Made by a program: the position numbers and the translations under genes
Assembly: GCF_026262505.1 (NCBI RefSeq)
Contig: NC_067204.1
Location: 3,381,797-3,445,796 of the forward strand
Direction: 5' to 3'
DNA: 64,000 nt
From: Trichomonas vaginalis G3
Lineage: Eukaryota > Parabasalia > Trichomonadida > Trichomonadidae
Notes under the pieces: model-generated
The model's database searches: none
What the model saw: only the letters and a program-made list of their open reading frames with translations
Told to the model about the DNA's origin: nothing
Shown: piece by piece, positions 1 through 9,764 of the stretch
How positions within the stretch are numbered: position 1 is the stretch's first letter
Layout of the letters: each line of letters opens with the position of its first letter

Positions 1-6
1 GACGCA

Positions 7-828
7 ATGGAAGTCAATGGTGAACCAGATATAGCTGGTATTTTAAGCGCGGCTTTAATGCCATTGAAAGATATGAAACATGCAGATATTTTGGACCAGT
101 ATGAAATGAACATGGCTGATGGAAATATAACACCTGACGTTCTAGAACATTTATCTCAAAGAACTACACAGAACCATAGAGATGGTATATTTGGTGAAGA
201 GTTTAGAAAGAAAGTTATGGACAGAGAAGGAAGAGAACCTATTGTACATGACCTTGCAAACGAAAGTTTACAAAATGTCATAAAAACTTACTTTGCAGAC
301 AATGAACCGAGAAGGGATGAATATTTAAGAAAACTCAAATGGACAGTACCAAATGAAATGTTAGTATTGAAAAACATGTTCCTTGACAAAATAAAACCAA
401 CTACAGAAATAAACGACGCAAGACTGAAAGATTGGGTAGAAGCTTTCCCATTCACAAAAGATATAGTTGGTAACATGGAAAGAAAACCAGAATGGCTACA
501 AAAACATATATTTGGAAACGAGCATATTCCATATGGACAGGCACTGTTTGAAGAGCTTGAACCGGAAACTCAGGAAAGAGTCATGCAAACAATACGCGAA
601 GACTCAAATACAGACTATGACAAACTCTTTCTAGGATATAGGTTACCTGAGATGGGCGACCAGAGCCAAAAGGCAAAAAGGACATGGGAAATTTGCAACA
701 TACTAGATGAACATAATGCAAAGATGCAACAACTTCAAGCAGAGGGCAATGAAGGAAAAAGAAGAGTTAAAAACTCAGTCAGGAAGAAAGTAAAGCTTGG
801 TCCACGTGGGTTCTATTATGACATATAA
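7..828 (+). CDS. Maverick A protein, unknown, upstream of capsid gene
   Basis: Open frame of 273 residues starting near the window edge; the true start could lie further left. The protein is hydrophilic, rich in Glu, Lys and Asn, with a basic C-terminus (KRRVKNSVRKKVKLGPRG). I see no membrane segment and no motif that I recognise. It sits 32 bases before the major capsid region on the same strand, so a virion assembly or scaffolding role is a reasonable inference from position only. In Maverick B the place next to the ATPase/capsid block is held by a different unrecognised protein (50,209-51,113). Confidence 0.6.
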   Translation: MEVNGEPDIAGILSAALMPLKDMKHADILDQYEMNMADGNITPDVLEHLSQRTTQNHRDGIFGEEFRKKVMDREGREPIVHDLANESLQNVIKTYFADNEPRRDEYLRKLKWTVPNEMLVLKNMFLDKIKPTTEINDARLKDWVEAFPFTKDIVGNMERKPEWLQKHIFGNEHIPYGQALFEELEPETQERVMQTIREDSNTDYDKLFLGYRLPEMGDQSQKAKRTWEICNILDEHNAKMQQLQAEGNEGKRRVKNSVRKKVKLGPRGFYYDI

Positions 829-860
829 ATCCAACTATTCTATATTTTTACTCATATGAA

Positions 861-2431
861 ATGTACGCCGCTCAGAATATAACGCCAACAGTTTTGGATG
901 CTATGAATGGAAATGTTTCCGAATGGTATAACGAATGCGACAATGCCATTAGAAGGTCAGAAATAGTTCCTGGAACTTACGAATATACAACTGCTGTTTC
1001 TTATGGAAATGTAGGTGAGTTTGGAGAAGGTTCTTCAACAACAGTAGATATTGCATGCGACAGGTTTCATATTATTTCTATTGACAACTCATTCTTATAC
1101 GTGGAACAAGACATTGAAATAAAACCTTCTGCCAAGTTGTCTGACAAGAAAGGTTGCAATGGAATTTTCTATGTCGGATACCAATATGCTCCAGAAGTTT
1201 TTATGGGATATAAGATATATTCTAACTCTGACTTAGTTCAAACAGTAACATGGGCAAACTATGAATGGTTCGCTTTAAGAAACTCAGTACAACCACAAGC
1301 TAGAGAACAAACAGACCAGTATGCAACTATTGAGAAAATAAGAAGACTTGACCCTAACGTTCCAGGAGTTTATGTTAACCTTTCTGGACAAACTGCAGCA
1401 GCAGTAACCAAAGTAAAACTGAAACTTAGAGTTCCTTTGTCATCTTTCCTCATCTTCAGGTTTTTAAGATACTTGCCAAACTGGGCAGGAAAAATTTCTA
1501 TCGAACTTACTCCAAGCAAAAATAACTTAGTCATTGCACCAACACAAGACCCATTCACTCTTACAGAAGTAGTGGGAACAAATAAAATGTCATTCGCCGA
1601 CTTTTGCAAAAACAAAGTTGACTTAGACTTTGGTTTCTCAAACCTCAACACTGAAGTAAACTATTATTTCAATGCTGCTGGAGATGCTTGGGACCCAGTT
1701 AAGTTCACATGCGAAAAGTTTGAATGCAAGAGAATAGAAAGCAGACTTGCAGTCTATATGTTGGACCCAGATATTTCAAATGCTTTAGCTGCCAAATATA
1801 TTGCAGTTCCACTTATGTTCCCTAATACACCAAATATCTGTCAAAGACTTTGCAGGTGAAGTTGGAAACCAAAGTGCTGACCCAGGTGCAAGAACAGATA
1901 TTGCTTTAACAACTGCAATGAAACATGCAGATACTATGTTTGTACTGTTCAGAGACGAACTATAAATGACTATTCTTGTTTCTACAACCCCGGTATTAAA
2001 TATCATATAAACATAGATGGCAAATATTATCCAAGAGAAGAATATTCTACAGTTGAGGATATGAGGTCATACAACTTGACATTAGATGCTATGAACTTTA
2101 ACAACAACTTCACAACAACCATTAACCCTGAAATGCAAAGTTCTATTTATGCCATAATGTGAAAGTATGGACTCATACAGGAAGTCAAAAAACTCAATAT
2201 ACAAATGGAGACCGTTCAAACTTTTGGCTTGGCATTCCATTTGCTGACTCAGAAGACTTTATGGGTGGTATTTCAACTGTTGGTACAGTTCAAATACAAT
2301 ATACTGGTGACAGAGACGGTCCAGATGAATTGAGAGCAAAGAAGTTTACAAAACCAATAGCACTTTTCACGGAAGATGCTCTTTTGAAGATTCGTTCGAT
2401 GAAACCTGCTGGGCTCCTCAGATTGGCATAA
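861..2431 (+). pseudogene. Maverick A major capsid protein region (broken)
   Basis: The region encodes a Maverick-type major capsid protein, which in this class forms the double jelly-roll hexon of an icosahedral shell. Support: its size, its position next to other virion genes, beta-rich text with alternating hydrophobic strands, and a general resemblance in order and spacing to the capsid region of Maverick B (52,003-53,641). The C-terminal part has the PFxxSEDFMGG-type loop and strand pattern. The assignment rests on context and composition, not on an alignment. The gene is broken, with about two to three breaks, and is treated as a fossil. Confidence 0.6.
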
Positions 2432-2785
2432 CGACAGCTTCCATCGAGCAGATTTTGGCAGCAGGTCAGTAAGTTGTTCTTGAACTGACTTCTCTCCGTC
2501 AAATATTGACAGTACGCCAGTTTTGACATAATATTGTAAGATAAACTTACCTTTAGAAATATCTGTAAGTTTTGAAGTTATATTTTTGTCAACGTCAAGA
2601 ACTTTCACCATCTCGGTTATACCAACTTTCTTTGCTTTATGAAAATATTTTGGTTCAGCAAATATTGCTATTCTATAACATTTTCCATTGTTTGTGTAAA
2701 GAACTATTCTGTCAATGAACTTGTACTGTTTGTGTGTGTAAACTTTGTTTTGCTTCAATTCAAAGAGATACTCAAATACGTCCAT
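2273..2785 (-). CDS. Maverick A small protein, unknown, antisense to capsid end
   Basis: A frame of 170 residues starting with MDVFEYLFELKQNKVYTHKQ. Its start is 17 bases from the divergent gene at 2,803, with an AT-rich shared promoter (ACTAAGAATAAAAAG before the ATG). The first ~115 residues look like a real globular protein with alternating hydrophobic strands. The last ~55 lie antisense to the end of the capsid region and change composition (Cys, Trp and Arg rich), so the natural end may be earlier. Function unknown. Confidence 0.45.
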   Translation of the reverse strand: MDVFEYLFELKQNKVYTHKQYKFIDRIVLYTNNGKCYRIAIFAEPKYFHKAKKVGITEMVKVLDVDKNITSKLTDISKGKFILQYYVKTGVLSIFDGEKSVQEQLTDLLPKSARWKLSLCQSEEPSRFHRTNLQKSIFREKCYWFCKLLCSQFIWTVSVTSILYLNCTNS

Positions 2786-2802
2786 CTTTTTATTCTTAGT
2801 AA

Positions 2803-3370
2803 AATGTCATTTCCGAAAAATAGAAGCGTAAGTGTTTCAAAAGGTTTAATGGCGGTGGCAGATGTGAAGTTAAATTCACCAAACTCAAACAAACAGTCAA
2901 AGTGTTGTTGTCAATGTCAAAGAAAGAGATGTTGAAGTGGGGAAACCATACGAAGACGAAGATGGTATAACAATAGTTCCTGTAAAAGAACAACCAACAT
3001 ACCCTGAAGTTAGCCAGAGACTTAAGTTCTGTTGCAGATATTCGAAACGACTACCAACAACTTAAAGACAAACTTAAAACTCAGGGAAGATTTGTCAAGC
3101 TTTGGTATAATGTTAAACTTGGTCGAACACAACCCTGTAAAAGTGAACTCATATGTCATTGCACCTCATGAAGTTTTGAAAGAACTATTGAAACTTTTGA
3201 CAGAGGCAGACGATATAAAACATCAAAGAAATAGAACCCGACATTGCTTGCTGTGGTGTTTCATACAATGTCATTGACAAGATATACGTTATGAAAGGAG
3301 GTGAAACGTTGAACTTAAAATATAGTTTCCCAGACGTCATAAAAATATTTGACGACCACACATTTCATTA
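2803..3370 (+). pseudogene. Maverick A unknown gene remnant (broken)
   Basis: Coding-like sequence opens at 2,803 with MSFPKNRSVSVSKG, directly after the divergent AT-rich promoter, and runs to about 3,370. The composition is hydrophilic with Val, Lys and Asn. Its place between the capsid region and the next probable virion gene suggests a structural or assembly role, but no motif is recognised. About two to three breaks. Confidence 0.4.
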
Positions 3371-3389
3371 AAATTTACTTGCTAAGTAA

Positions 3390-4189
3390 ATGGCAGAAGA
3401 CATAGTGGTTTATACTATTACGACTAAAAATGAGTCATATAATTCTATAACAACAAACTTACAAAGTCCTCAAGGACGATATTGTAAACTGACCTTAAAC
3501 ACGATGACGACTAAAGCCTGTTTTGCTCTTTTGACACCAGAAGACTTTGTTGTTGTGAATGGTAAAAATACTTCTTTGAAGATACTTACTCAGATATACC
3601 ACCACAGGTTTTGTTGACTTATTTAATACTTTAAGGACGGATGTAACATGTGCTGCAACTAGAGCAGGTTTCATTATGTTTGGATGTCCGACTGAGTTTA
3701 GTATAAACGATATGAGCTATAATACAAAACTTATATCTGGTTTTTACTACCAACAGTTTCCTATATACAGGAAAAGGTGTCATACAAGGTTTGTCTGTTC
3801 CATTGACTTTAAGTACACCTATTTTATATATTGTTTCAAACTTAGGTTCAAAGTGCTATTCGAATGTCGACAGAAACTACTATGACCAAAAGATACTCAT
3901 GCGTATAAACAACACTTTTCTGCTGGTTTGCCTATTGTTCATTCGAATGCAGAGTTTTCAGCTTTAGTAAACTCAAACACTTTAGCAAACATAAACTTAA
4001 CCTTAGTCGACGCAAACTTTGTTCCTGTAAACTTTTATGTCCTATGTATTTGTCAATGACGGCAGAAAGTTTCGAATTGGAAGATGCAACTGGTGAAAGT
4101 ATTGTATTACAAGAACAACTTCAACAAAAATAGCTCAAGAACAACAAATGCAACAAATGGAACAAATGCAACAACAAAGTCAAGAATAA
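3390..4189 (+). pseudogene. Maverick A unknown virion-like gene remnant (broken)
   Basis: Coding-like sequence starts at 3,390 (MAEDIVVYTITTKNESYNS) after the short AT-rich gap. It is Thr-, Asn- and Val-rich with many predicted beta strands, like minor capsid or penton proteins, and ends in a Gln/Met-rich tail (repeats of QQMEQM) just before 4,189. Next comes the typical element promoter AAAAAAATATTTTTTTTATTT. Minor-capsid identity is inferred from composition and neighbourhood only. Several breaks, probably four or more. Confidence 0.4.
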
Positions 4190-4218
4190 AAAAAATATTT
4201 TTTTTATTTTTATAAAAA

Positions 4219-5458
4219 ATGTACAGAATAGATGTTTCAGATTTTTATGACTTCCAAGCCTTCAGAAAATATGTGTCCATTTAGAGACTATAACAAAGCA
4301 GTCGAGAATTTGAAACGTTTAGTCATTTATGTTGACTCTGCCCAGAATGTTATGTCATGAAAGAATGGGATGTTGTCTTTAACAAACCAAGAGCAACAAT
4401 AGTGTCTGAACAAGAATGTAGACAGAAACTTAAGAAAATAAAAGTTGTACAAGTTGGAATGAAGATGTTAGATGCTTGGGATATCTTATTGTCAAAGTTA
4501 GAAGATTTTTCAGTTCGAGGTATAAAGTTCTATACACCTTCTCCAAACTTCTATTCTATCTTCACTGGATATAAATACGAACAAGTAGAATGGAAAGAAA
4601 ATATTATAGAAGCTTGGTTTAGACCATGTCAAAGAAATTATATGCAATGGAAACGAAAAGGTTTATGAGTATATCTTATGTTGGTTTGCAAACATCTTAC
4701 AATATCCAAGTGCTAAAAATGAAAACTGCTCTCATCATAATTGGAAAACAAAGGAAACTGGTAAGAACACTTTCTTTAACAGATATCTTATGCAAACTGT
4801 TAGAAGGTTATTCGAACCCGAATATGACAAACTTAGAAAACATCTGCGCGGTAAATTAACTCTTCAATAGAGAATATGAAACTTATAGTATGTAACGAAC
4901 TTCAAAGTATAGATACAACAAAGGTTTTAAACTCAGATGCTTTGAAGAGTCTTATAACAGACAAAGTTGGAGTTGTTGAAAGAAAATATAAAGACAAAGA
5001 GTTTGTGAAAATGTTGCAAATTTCATCATGGTTTCAAACAACGCCGTTCCGATGAAGTTAGAAAGTTCTGACAGAAGATATGTAGTTGTCAGAACGTCAG
5101 AAGCTCATATGCAAGATACAGAATATTTTGACGACTTAGCAGAAACTTTGACACCTAACTTTTACAACCACTTGTTCTCATATTTCATGACATTAGATAT
5201 TTCTAAGTTCAATCCAAGACAAATTCCATATACGAAGAGAGACAAACATTGTTAGAAGCAAACAAGAGTGTATATGAACTGTTTATAGATGAGACTAACT
5301 TTGAGTGTTTAGATGAAAGGTCATTGTACGATTCATATAAACAATATTGTCAAGAGTATGGTTATATGGCAGCTTCTAAACGTACATTCTTGGCAAATGT
5401 CAAAAGTCTTTTAGATGTTCAGAACGGCGTATATACAAAGAAAAATTTTTCTGAGTAA
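4219..5458 (+). pseudogene. Maverick A D5/DUF5906-like SF3 helicase region (broken)
   Basis: The region encodes pieces that fit a viral D5-type primase-helicase of the DUF5906 kind, which unwinds DNA during viral replication. Visible signs are a GKNTFF phosphate-binding stretch, a later segment NNAVPMKLESSDRRYVVV that resembles the SN..P..I...DRRY sensor region of this family, and a C-terminal winged-helix-like part with YxxYKQYCQEYGY. The N-terminal primase half is not visible. The gene starts 29 bases after an A/T-run promoter. About five breaks. Assignment by motif, moderately sure. Confidence 0.5.
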
Positions 5459-5493
5459 ATTTTAAAAAAATATTTTTTTATCCGATAGAAAAG

Positions 5494-5913
5494 ATGACGA
5501 AATATATTTCAGTAAATAAGTACATGACAGAAGTCAAAGAAGAACTAGACCCATTCATATATTTGAATGTTTACTTCTACCATTTTGAAAAGTCTACATT
5601 TGACAAAGTTTGGAACATCGAACCAGTTAAGTTTGCTATTGTGACTAAAAATGGTGCGAAATTTGAAGACTTAGACATAGAAGGTTTGTTAGCAGTCAAA
5701 GAAAATTTTGACAGAAGGTTCTCAAAACTCGAAGAAGGCAAAGCATACAAACTTGTTATACCTTATGAACCAAAGAAAGCAGACGACTATGAATATTATG
5801 AGTCTAAGATAGTTGAAGTTCAAGGTAAATTGGGTAAAAAGATTTTAGAGTCTAAGCCAGTGTTTACTCCTAAAGAGGAAGAGAACATTGACATTGACCC
5901 AGAAATGTTCTAA
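5494..5913 (+). CDS. Maverick A 139-aa acidic protein, unknown
   Basis: An open frame of 139 residues beginning MTKYISVNKYMTEVKEEL. It is preceded at 5,464-5,480 by the A-run/T-run promoter seen before many genes of this element. The protein is acidic, ends EEENIDIDPEMF, and has no membrane segment or recognised motif. It lies between the helicase region and a convergent Lys/Glu-rich gene, with only 16 bases between the two stops. It could be a replication accessory or DNA-mimic-like protein, but that is a guess. Confidence 0.65.
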   Translation: MTKYISVNKYMTEVKEELDPFIYLNVYFYHFEKSTFDKVWNIEPVKFAIVTKNGAKFEDLDIEGLLAVKENFDRRFSKLEEGKAYKLVIPYEPKKADDYEYYESKIVEVQGKLGKKILESKPVFTPKEEENIDIDPEMF

Positions 5914-5929
5914 AAATAAAATTTTATTT

Positions 5930-6400
5930 TTACATGTCATATCTCACCTTCTCTGGAACTGGCTCTGGTTCTTTCTTCTCTTCTTCTACTTTCTTTTCTT
6001 CTACTTTCTTTTCTTTCTTTTCTCTCTTCTTCTTCTTCTCTGGTGGAGTTATGTCAAATTTGGCGCAACCATATTTATGTAAAAGGTCTTTGTCCTTTAA
6101 TAGCTCTTCTATTCTGTTTTCTATTTCATCTTCAAGAACAGCGCATGTGTCTTCTTTGCATTCTAAGAACTTTTGTTGGACTTCATCTTTCCAATCGGCG
6201 TCATCTCTGTCAACAAGTCTGTCATTGACAAATTTTAAGACTTCTCTGCTTAAGGTTTTATGGTTCTTGTCATATTCCCAGAAACAGAACTTTAGAACAA
6301 ATTCACCTTTCTTGTTTACACTATGTAAGATTTTATGGTCGACAGATGTTTTGCTGTCAAAAAGTTTGTCTCGAATATAGATAGCGAAATCGCTAGACAT
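5930..6400 (-). CDS. Maverick A protein with Lys/Glu-rich tail, unknown
   Basis: 156 residues when the ATG at 6,400 is used (a TTG two codons upstream is less likely). The N-terminal ~110 residues are a mixed helical domain. The tail is strongly charged with repeated KKEKKVEEKK, then proline-rich (EPEPVPEK), ending RYDM. It is transcribed divergently from the packaging ATPase region, sharing a 36-bp AT-rich promoter gap (6,401-6,436). The charged tail is compatible with nucleic-acid or protein tethering. No family recognised. Confidence 0.65.
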   Translation of the reverse strand: MSSDFAIYIRDKLFDSKTSVDHKILHSVNKKGEFVLKFCFWEYDKNHKTLSREVLKFVNDRLVDRDDADWKDEVQQKFLECKEDTCAVLEDEIENRIEELLKDKDLLHKYGCAKFDITPPEKKKKREKKEKKVEEKKVEEEKKEPEPVPEKVRYDM

Positions 6401-6436
6401 TTTCAAAAAGATAAAAATTTTAATTTTTCTAAAAAT

Positions 6437-7308
6437 ATGTTAGAAAAAAAGTTTGCTGACATTGACAAAAAATTTGAGAATGTTTTAAACAAGAACAAGA
6501 GGAAGTTAGAAAATGCTCAGATAAAACCCATACATGCAAGTTCTTATTTGCTCAGAATGGTATACAGGTCTAATCGCACACCTGGGTCGGGTAAGACTTT
6601 CACTTATCTTAAAATGGCTGCACAACAACAAGAACTAGATGAGAAGAACCCATTCTATGAGTTAGTTGTTATTTGTAGTACTTCTGGTCAATTCGATCAA
6701 AACCGTAAATTCGTTCAAAGATATTATAAAAAAGTCTAAGTTAGTATGTATAAAAGACTCTGAGTTGTTAGATTGGATAAAGAAGTACCAAAGAAGAGTT
6801 TTGAAGTACAATGCTATAAATGAGTATGTCAATTCGAGGTTAAAGACCCAAATGAGGAAATGCAGAGAATATTAGAGAAGAAACACTTCAGAAACAAACA
6901 GAAAGAGATAGAATACATTTCGAAGAAATTGCAATCTTACGATTGGAAGACTTACCCTCACAGATGTCTTCTTATCTTAGATGACTTTGCTTCTCATCCT
7001 TTGTTAAAGAACAGAGAACAAGACATGTGTCGAATTCTTAAGAAGCTCAGACACTTTAACATCTCAGTTGTCATTTGTGTACAGACAGCCAAGAGTTTAA
7101 GTAAGGATGTTAAAAGAATACTTACTGATATCATACTTTTCCCTGGATTGTCCGAAGACGATTTCATGAACTTATGAAAGAGTCCATGGCAGGTAAGTTT
7201 GACAGACATGAACTATGGGAGAAGTACAAAGTCATACAAGACCCTCATACTTCTTTCAGAATTCATATCTACGCGAACAAAGTTCAAATTGTAAAAAGTC
7301 AAGCTTGA
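6437..7308 (+). pseudogene. Maverick A FtsK/HerA-type DNA packaging ATPase region (broken)
   Basis: Polintons encode an A32-like ATPase that pumps DNA into capsids. Here the P-loop text GSGKTFTYLK is visible early in the region and a Walker B-like LLILDDFASHPLL later, with the usual spacing for this family. A following VVICVQTAKSL segment fits the strand and sensor after Walker B. The start is the ATG after the divergent promoter at 6,401-6,436. The gene is broken, with about two to three breaks. The equivalent in Maverick B is at 51,164-51,978 but is very different in sequence. Confidence 0.65.
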
Positions 7309-7722
7309 AAAATGTAAGTGTTTAGTCTTAGTCTGTTGTGGTGCTGGGGCTGTCGGTTCTTCTGGCTTTGGAAGACATTCAGGAAGAGGAACGTCGGACA
7401 TTCGTTTGTGTCCTGTCGGATGGAAGAACTTTTCCAGTTGTCGGGAAAAATTTTTCCAGTTGTCGGGAAAAAAGTTCTCAATTTTCGAAAATTTGAATGG
7501 TTTACGGACGAACAACAGGAAAAATTTTTCCAGTTGTCGGGAAATTTTTTTCCAGTTGTCGGGAAATTTTTTTCCAGTTGTCGGGAAATTTTTTTCCAGT
7601 TGTCGGGAAATTTTTTTCTGTCGGATGGAAGGACTCGGAATGCCAGAAGGATTTGACGAGGCAATTTACTTTATAGAGCTACCTGAGCCATCTGAAGTCA
7701 AGCGTAAAAATAAATGGTTCAT
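7309..7722. repeat. 22-bp minisatellite TTCCAGTTGTCGGGAAATTT with spacer
   Basis: A gap without a supported gene. From about 7,428 to 7,616 the unit TTCCAGTTGTCGGGAAA plus a T run recurs about seven times, broken by a 37-bp segment (about 7,472-7,508) containing CAATTTTCGAAAATTTGAAT. The same segment recurs inside the related array at 11,640-11,950. Each unit is itself weakly palindromic (GGAAA...TTTCC). Frames on both strands stay open through the array only because of its composition. Confidence 0.8.
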
Positions 7723-8616
7723 CTACTCTACTTGTTTGAAGTTGTCAAAATACTCTGTTATTTTTTCCTTTAACAATGGCAAATCTTCTTTGAATGTAAG
7801 AATTGTACAACCTTTAATATCATAGTGTGTTTGAGGTAACGTATCTTGAACTATTTGTTTCACATCTTCATTCGGTGTCATTGAAATCGGTAAGTTTTCG
7901 CGATAGAACCAATTTCTGTCAGATTTGTAAATCTTAGCAAGGTCGTAAAAGCTTTTGTTGTTTCTTCTGACTAAATGCAATATAACCATATCTTTATCTT
8001 CTTCATTTTCCATCTCTTCAGTATAAATCATATACTTATAGTTCTTTTCCTTTCCTTTTGGTACCGAACGTGGTATTCTTTTCTGAATGCTTTTGTCTTT
8101 TGCTTCAAGCTTGTTCTCTAGCTCTTCACGTTCTTGTCTATGAATTTCGTCAAGAAGTCTGTATATATTCCAAGCATAGCGAGGTGACGCCCACATTGCA
8201 ACAGCATTTACAAGAAGTCTATGTACATAATATCCTCTCAAACCGTTTGGCAATTTTTCACGATTTTCATAGAGTTTTGGCGACTGGGGTTTTTTACTTA
8301 CTCGCTGTTCTTCACTGTTTTCATAGAGTTTTGGCGACTGCGGTTTTTTACTTACTCGCTGTTCTTCACTGTTTTCAGAAAAAAGTATGTCTCGCTGTGC
8401 TTCGCTCAAAAGTTCTTGTGTGCTTTGGTTCCTAAACCAGTCTTGTGGTTTCTTAGTATCTGGAGCAAAACATGCTGTCAAAATACTTTGCATTTGGTAC
8501 ATGTCATCTTTGACCGAACGAATGAGACGGAGTTGTTTGTTAAACTGTATGTACTCATATTCTTCATTTATAGCTTCATGGACTATAACTGTTGTTGTGT
8601 TCTCTGATGTTGACAT
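7723..8616 (-). CDS. Maverick A KilA-N family protein B
   Basis: About 297 residues from the ATG at 8,616 (MSTSENTTTV), which follows a TTATCCTGTATGTAAGAACA-type leader; the frame is open further upstream, but that part is AT-rich and hydrophobic. The middle holds a KilA-N-like DNA-binding domain, recognised by WF.N.STQELL and the GYYVHRLLVNAVAMWASPRY helix. An 18-residue unit containing EEQRVSKKPQSPKLY is tandemly duplicated just before the domain. The C-terminal 130 residues resemble DUF3627-like tails of large DNA virus KilA-N proteins, low certainty. KilA-N proteins in phages and large DNA viruses act as DNA-binding regulators. A homologue sits at 44,130-44,502 in Maverick B. Confidence 0.7.
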   Translation of the reverse strand: MSTSENTTTVIVHEAINEEYEYIQFNKQLRLIRSVKDDMYQMQSILTACFAPDTKKPQDWFRNQSTQELLSEAQRDILFSENSEEQRVSKKPQSPKLYENSEEQRVSKKPQSPKLYENREKLPNGLRGYYVHRLLVNAVAMWASPRYAWNIYRLLDEIHRQEREELENKLEAKDKSIQKRIPRSVPKGKEKNYKYMIYTEEMENEEDKDMVILHLVRRNNKSFYDLAKIYKSDRNWFYRENLPISMTPNEDVKQIVQDTLPQTHYDIKGCTILTFKEDLPLLKEKITEYFDNFKQVE

Positions 8617-8704
8617 TACTGTTCTTACATACAGGATAAAAAAATAAAAAAAAATAAAATTAGCGTTATTTTCTATCTTGTATAAAAGACCAAAAATAAA
8701 CGCT

Positions 8705-9316
8705 TTACATGTATTTTTCAGCAACTTCGTCAAATAATTTTATAGCTTTCTCTATCTCATCTACTTCAAACGTTTCTTTACCTTTCGTGGGAGCACCATA
8801 CATTTTCTCAAACTTTTCAAGCAGTTCTGTTTCTGCAGCTCTCATATCGTTAACAAACACAACCTTAACTCTATTGACTGCAGAGTCATATCTTTTAGTT
8901 ATATTAAATGTTCTTCCTATCTTATATCTCTTTGTATTGAAGTCCTTCGGTTTCTGAACGATGTAAAGTAAGCCTTCACTGCAACGTTCAGTATCGAATG
9001 AACCATATGTTATGAAATTATATCCAACAACTGGGTCAATCCAGAACAAAACTAGTGGTATAAGACTTTTGTCTATAAGATATGCTGTAGTTCCATGAAA
9101 TCTTACCGATATCATAAGCTCAGGATTTCTTGTCAAAATTTTCTGAGTTGAAGCAATTTTAACCCAGTCCTTTGCTCTCTTTCCAGATAGTGTTAGAATG
9201 TCTGACAAAGAATATTTGTTGTATTTCTTTGAGTATCTTACGTTTAAATCACCAATTCTAACCATTTTGGTGTCATTGTCTATCTTTCTAACTGTTTCAA
9301 ACTCAGTGTTTGTCAT
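8705..9316 (-). CDS. Maverick A KilA-N plus GIY-YIG/T5orf172 protein
   Basis: 203 residues. Residues ~15-95 look like a KilA-N domain (GDLNVRYSKKYNKYSLSDIL...DWVKIASTQKIL...HGTTAYLIDKSLIPLVLFW). The C-terminal half is a T5orf172/MUG113-type GIY-YIG-like domain (GLLYIVQKPKDFNTKRYKIG, R..YD, E..LLEKFE). This architecture is known from large DNA viruses; the GIY-YIG-like part may be a nuclease or only nucleic-acid binding. The leader is TATGTAAGAACAGGAA. The Maverick B copy (44,577-45,187) is about 94% identical in DNA over the stretch I compared, far closer than the core genes of the two elements. Confidence 0.75.
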   Translation of the reverse strand: MTNTEFETVRKIDNDTKMVRIGDLNVRYSKKYNKYSLSDILTLSGKRAKDWVKIASTQKILTRNPELMISVRFHGTTAYLIDKSLIPLVLFWIDPVVGYNFITYGSFDTERCSEGLLYIVQKPKDFNTKRYKIGRTFNITKRYDSAVNRVKVVFVNDMRAAETELLEKFEKMYGAPTKGKETFEVDEIEKAIKLFDEVAEKYM

Positions 9317-9569
9317 TTCCTGTTCTTACATACAAAATAAAAAAAAATATTTTAAAAAAACTAGCTTTTATTTTCTATCTTAAGGAAATTCATGAAATTT
9401 GGTCATTTTACTCAGAATTCAATAAAATATATTTTAGGCGACCAGGTCACTCGGTTAAATGAACTTCTCTGAAAAAGTGTGACAACATGACATTTTGACA
9501 ACAACACAGGAAATATACTTCTTCGTAAATGTTTTGTCAAGACTTCTTCGTAATGAGCGTAAATCAGAC

Positions 9570-9757
9570 AAAAATATATTTTAGGGTAGAAGGGTATATC
9601 TACCCCGTTTTCTACCTCATTTCTACCCCATATGTCCTTACTGAAAAAGTATGTGTTCCATATGTCATTTTACTCAGAATTTTATACAGAATTCAATAAA
9701 AATATATTTTAGGGTAGAAGGGTATATCTACCCCGTTTTCTACCCTCATTTCTACCA
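9570..9757. repeat. Two nested palindromes 3' of the CxxC gene
   Basis: Two copies (about 9,570-9,629 and 9,694-9,757) of a unit whose core can fold as GGGTAGAA enclosing GGGTATATCTACCC and closing with TTCTACCC-type text. They lie directly after the stop of the minus-strand gene at 9,765, so in the RNA of that gene they would form a 3' hairpin. The rest of the 9,317-9,764 gap is AT-rich, with two copies of TTTTGTCAAGACTTCTTCGT-like text. Confidence 0.8.
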
Positions 9758-9764
9758 TAACTAT

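Noticed and set aside
5934-6380. 148-codon Ser/Phe-rich frame opposite 5,930-6,400
   Set aside because: It is the mirror of a Lys/Glu-rich gene; composition is the expected shadow.
7213-7515. Minus-strand frame with a Pro/Ala-rich segment
   Set aside because: It runs through the minisatellite and antisense to the ATPase region; no leader of the element type.
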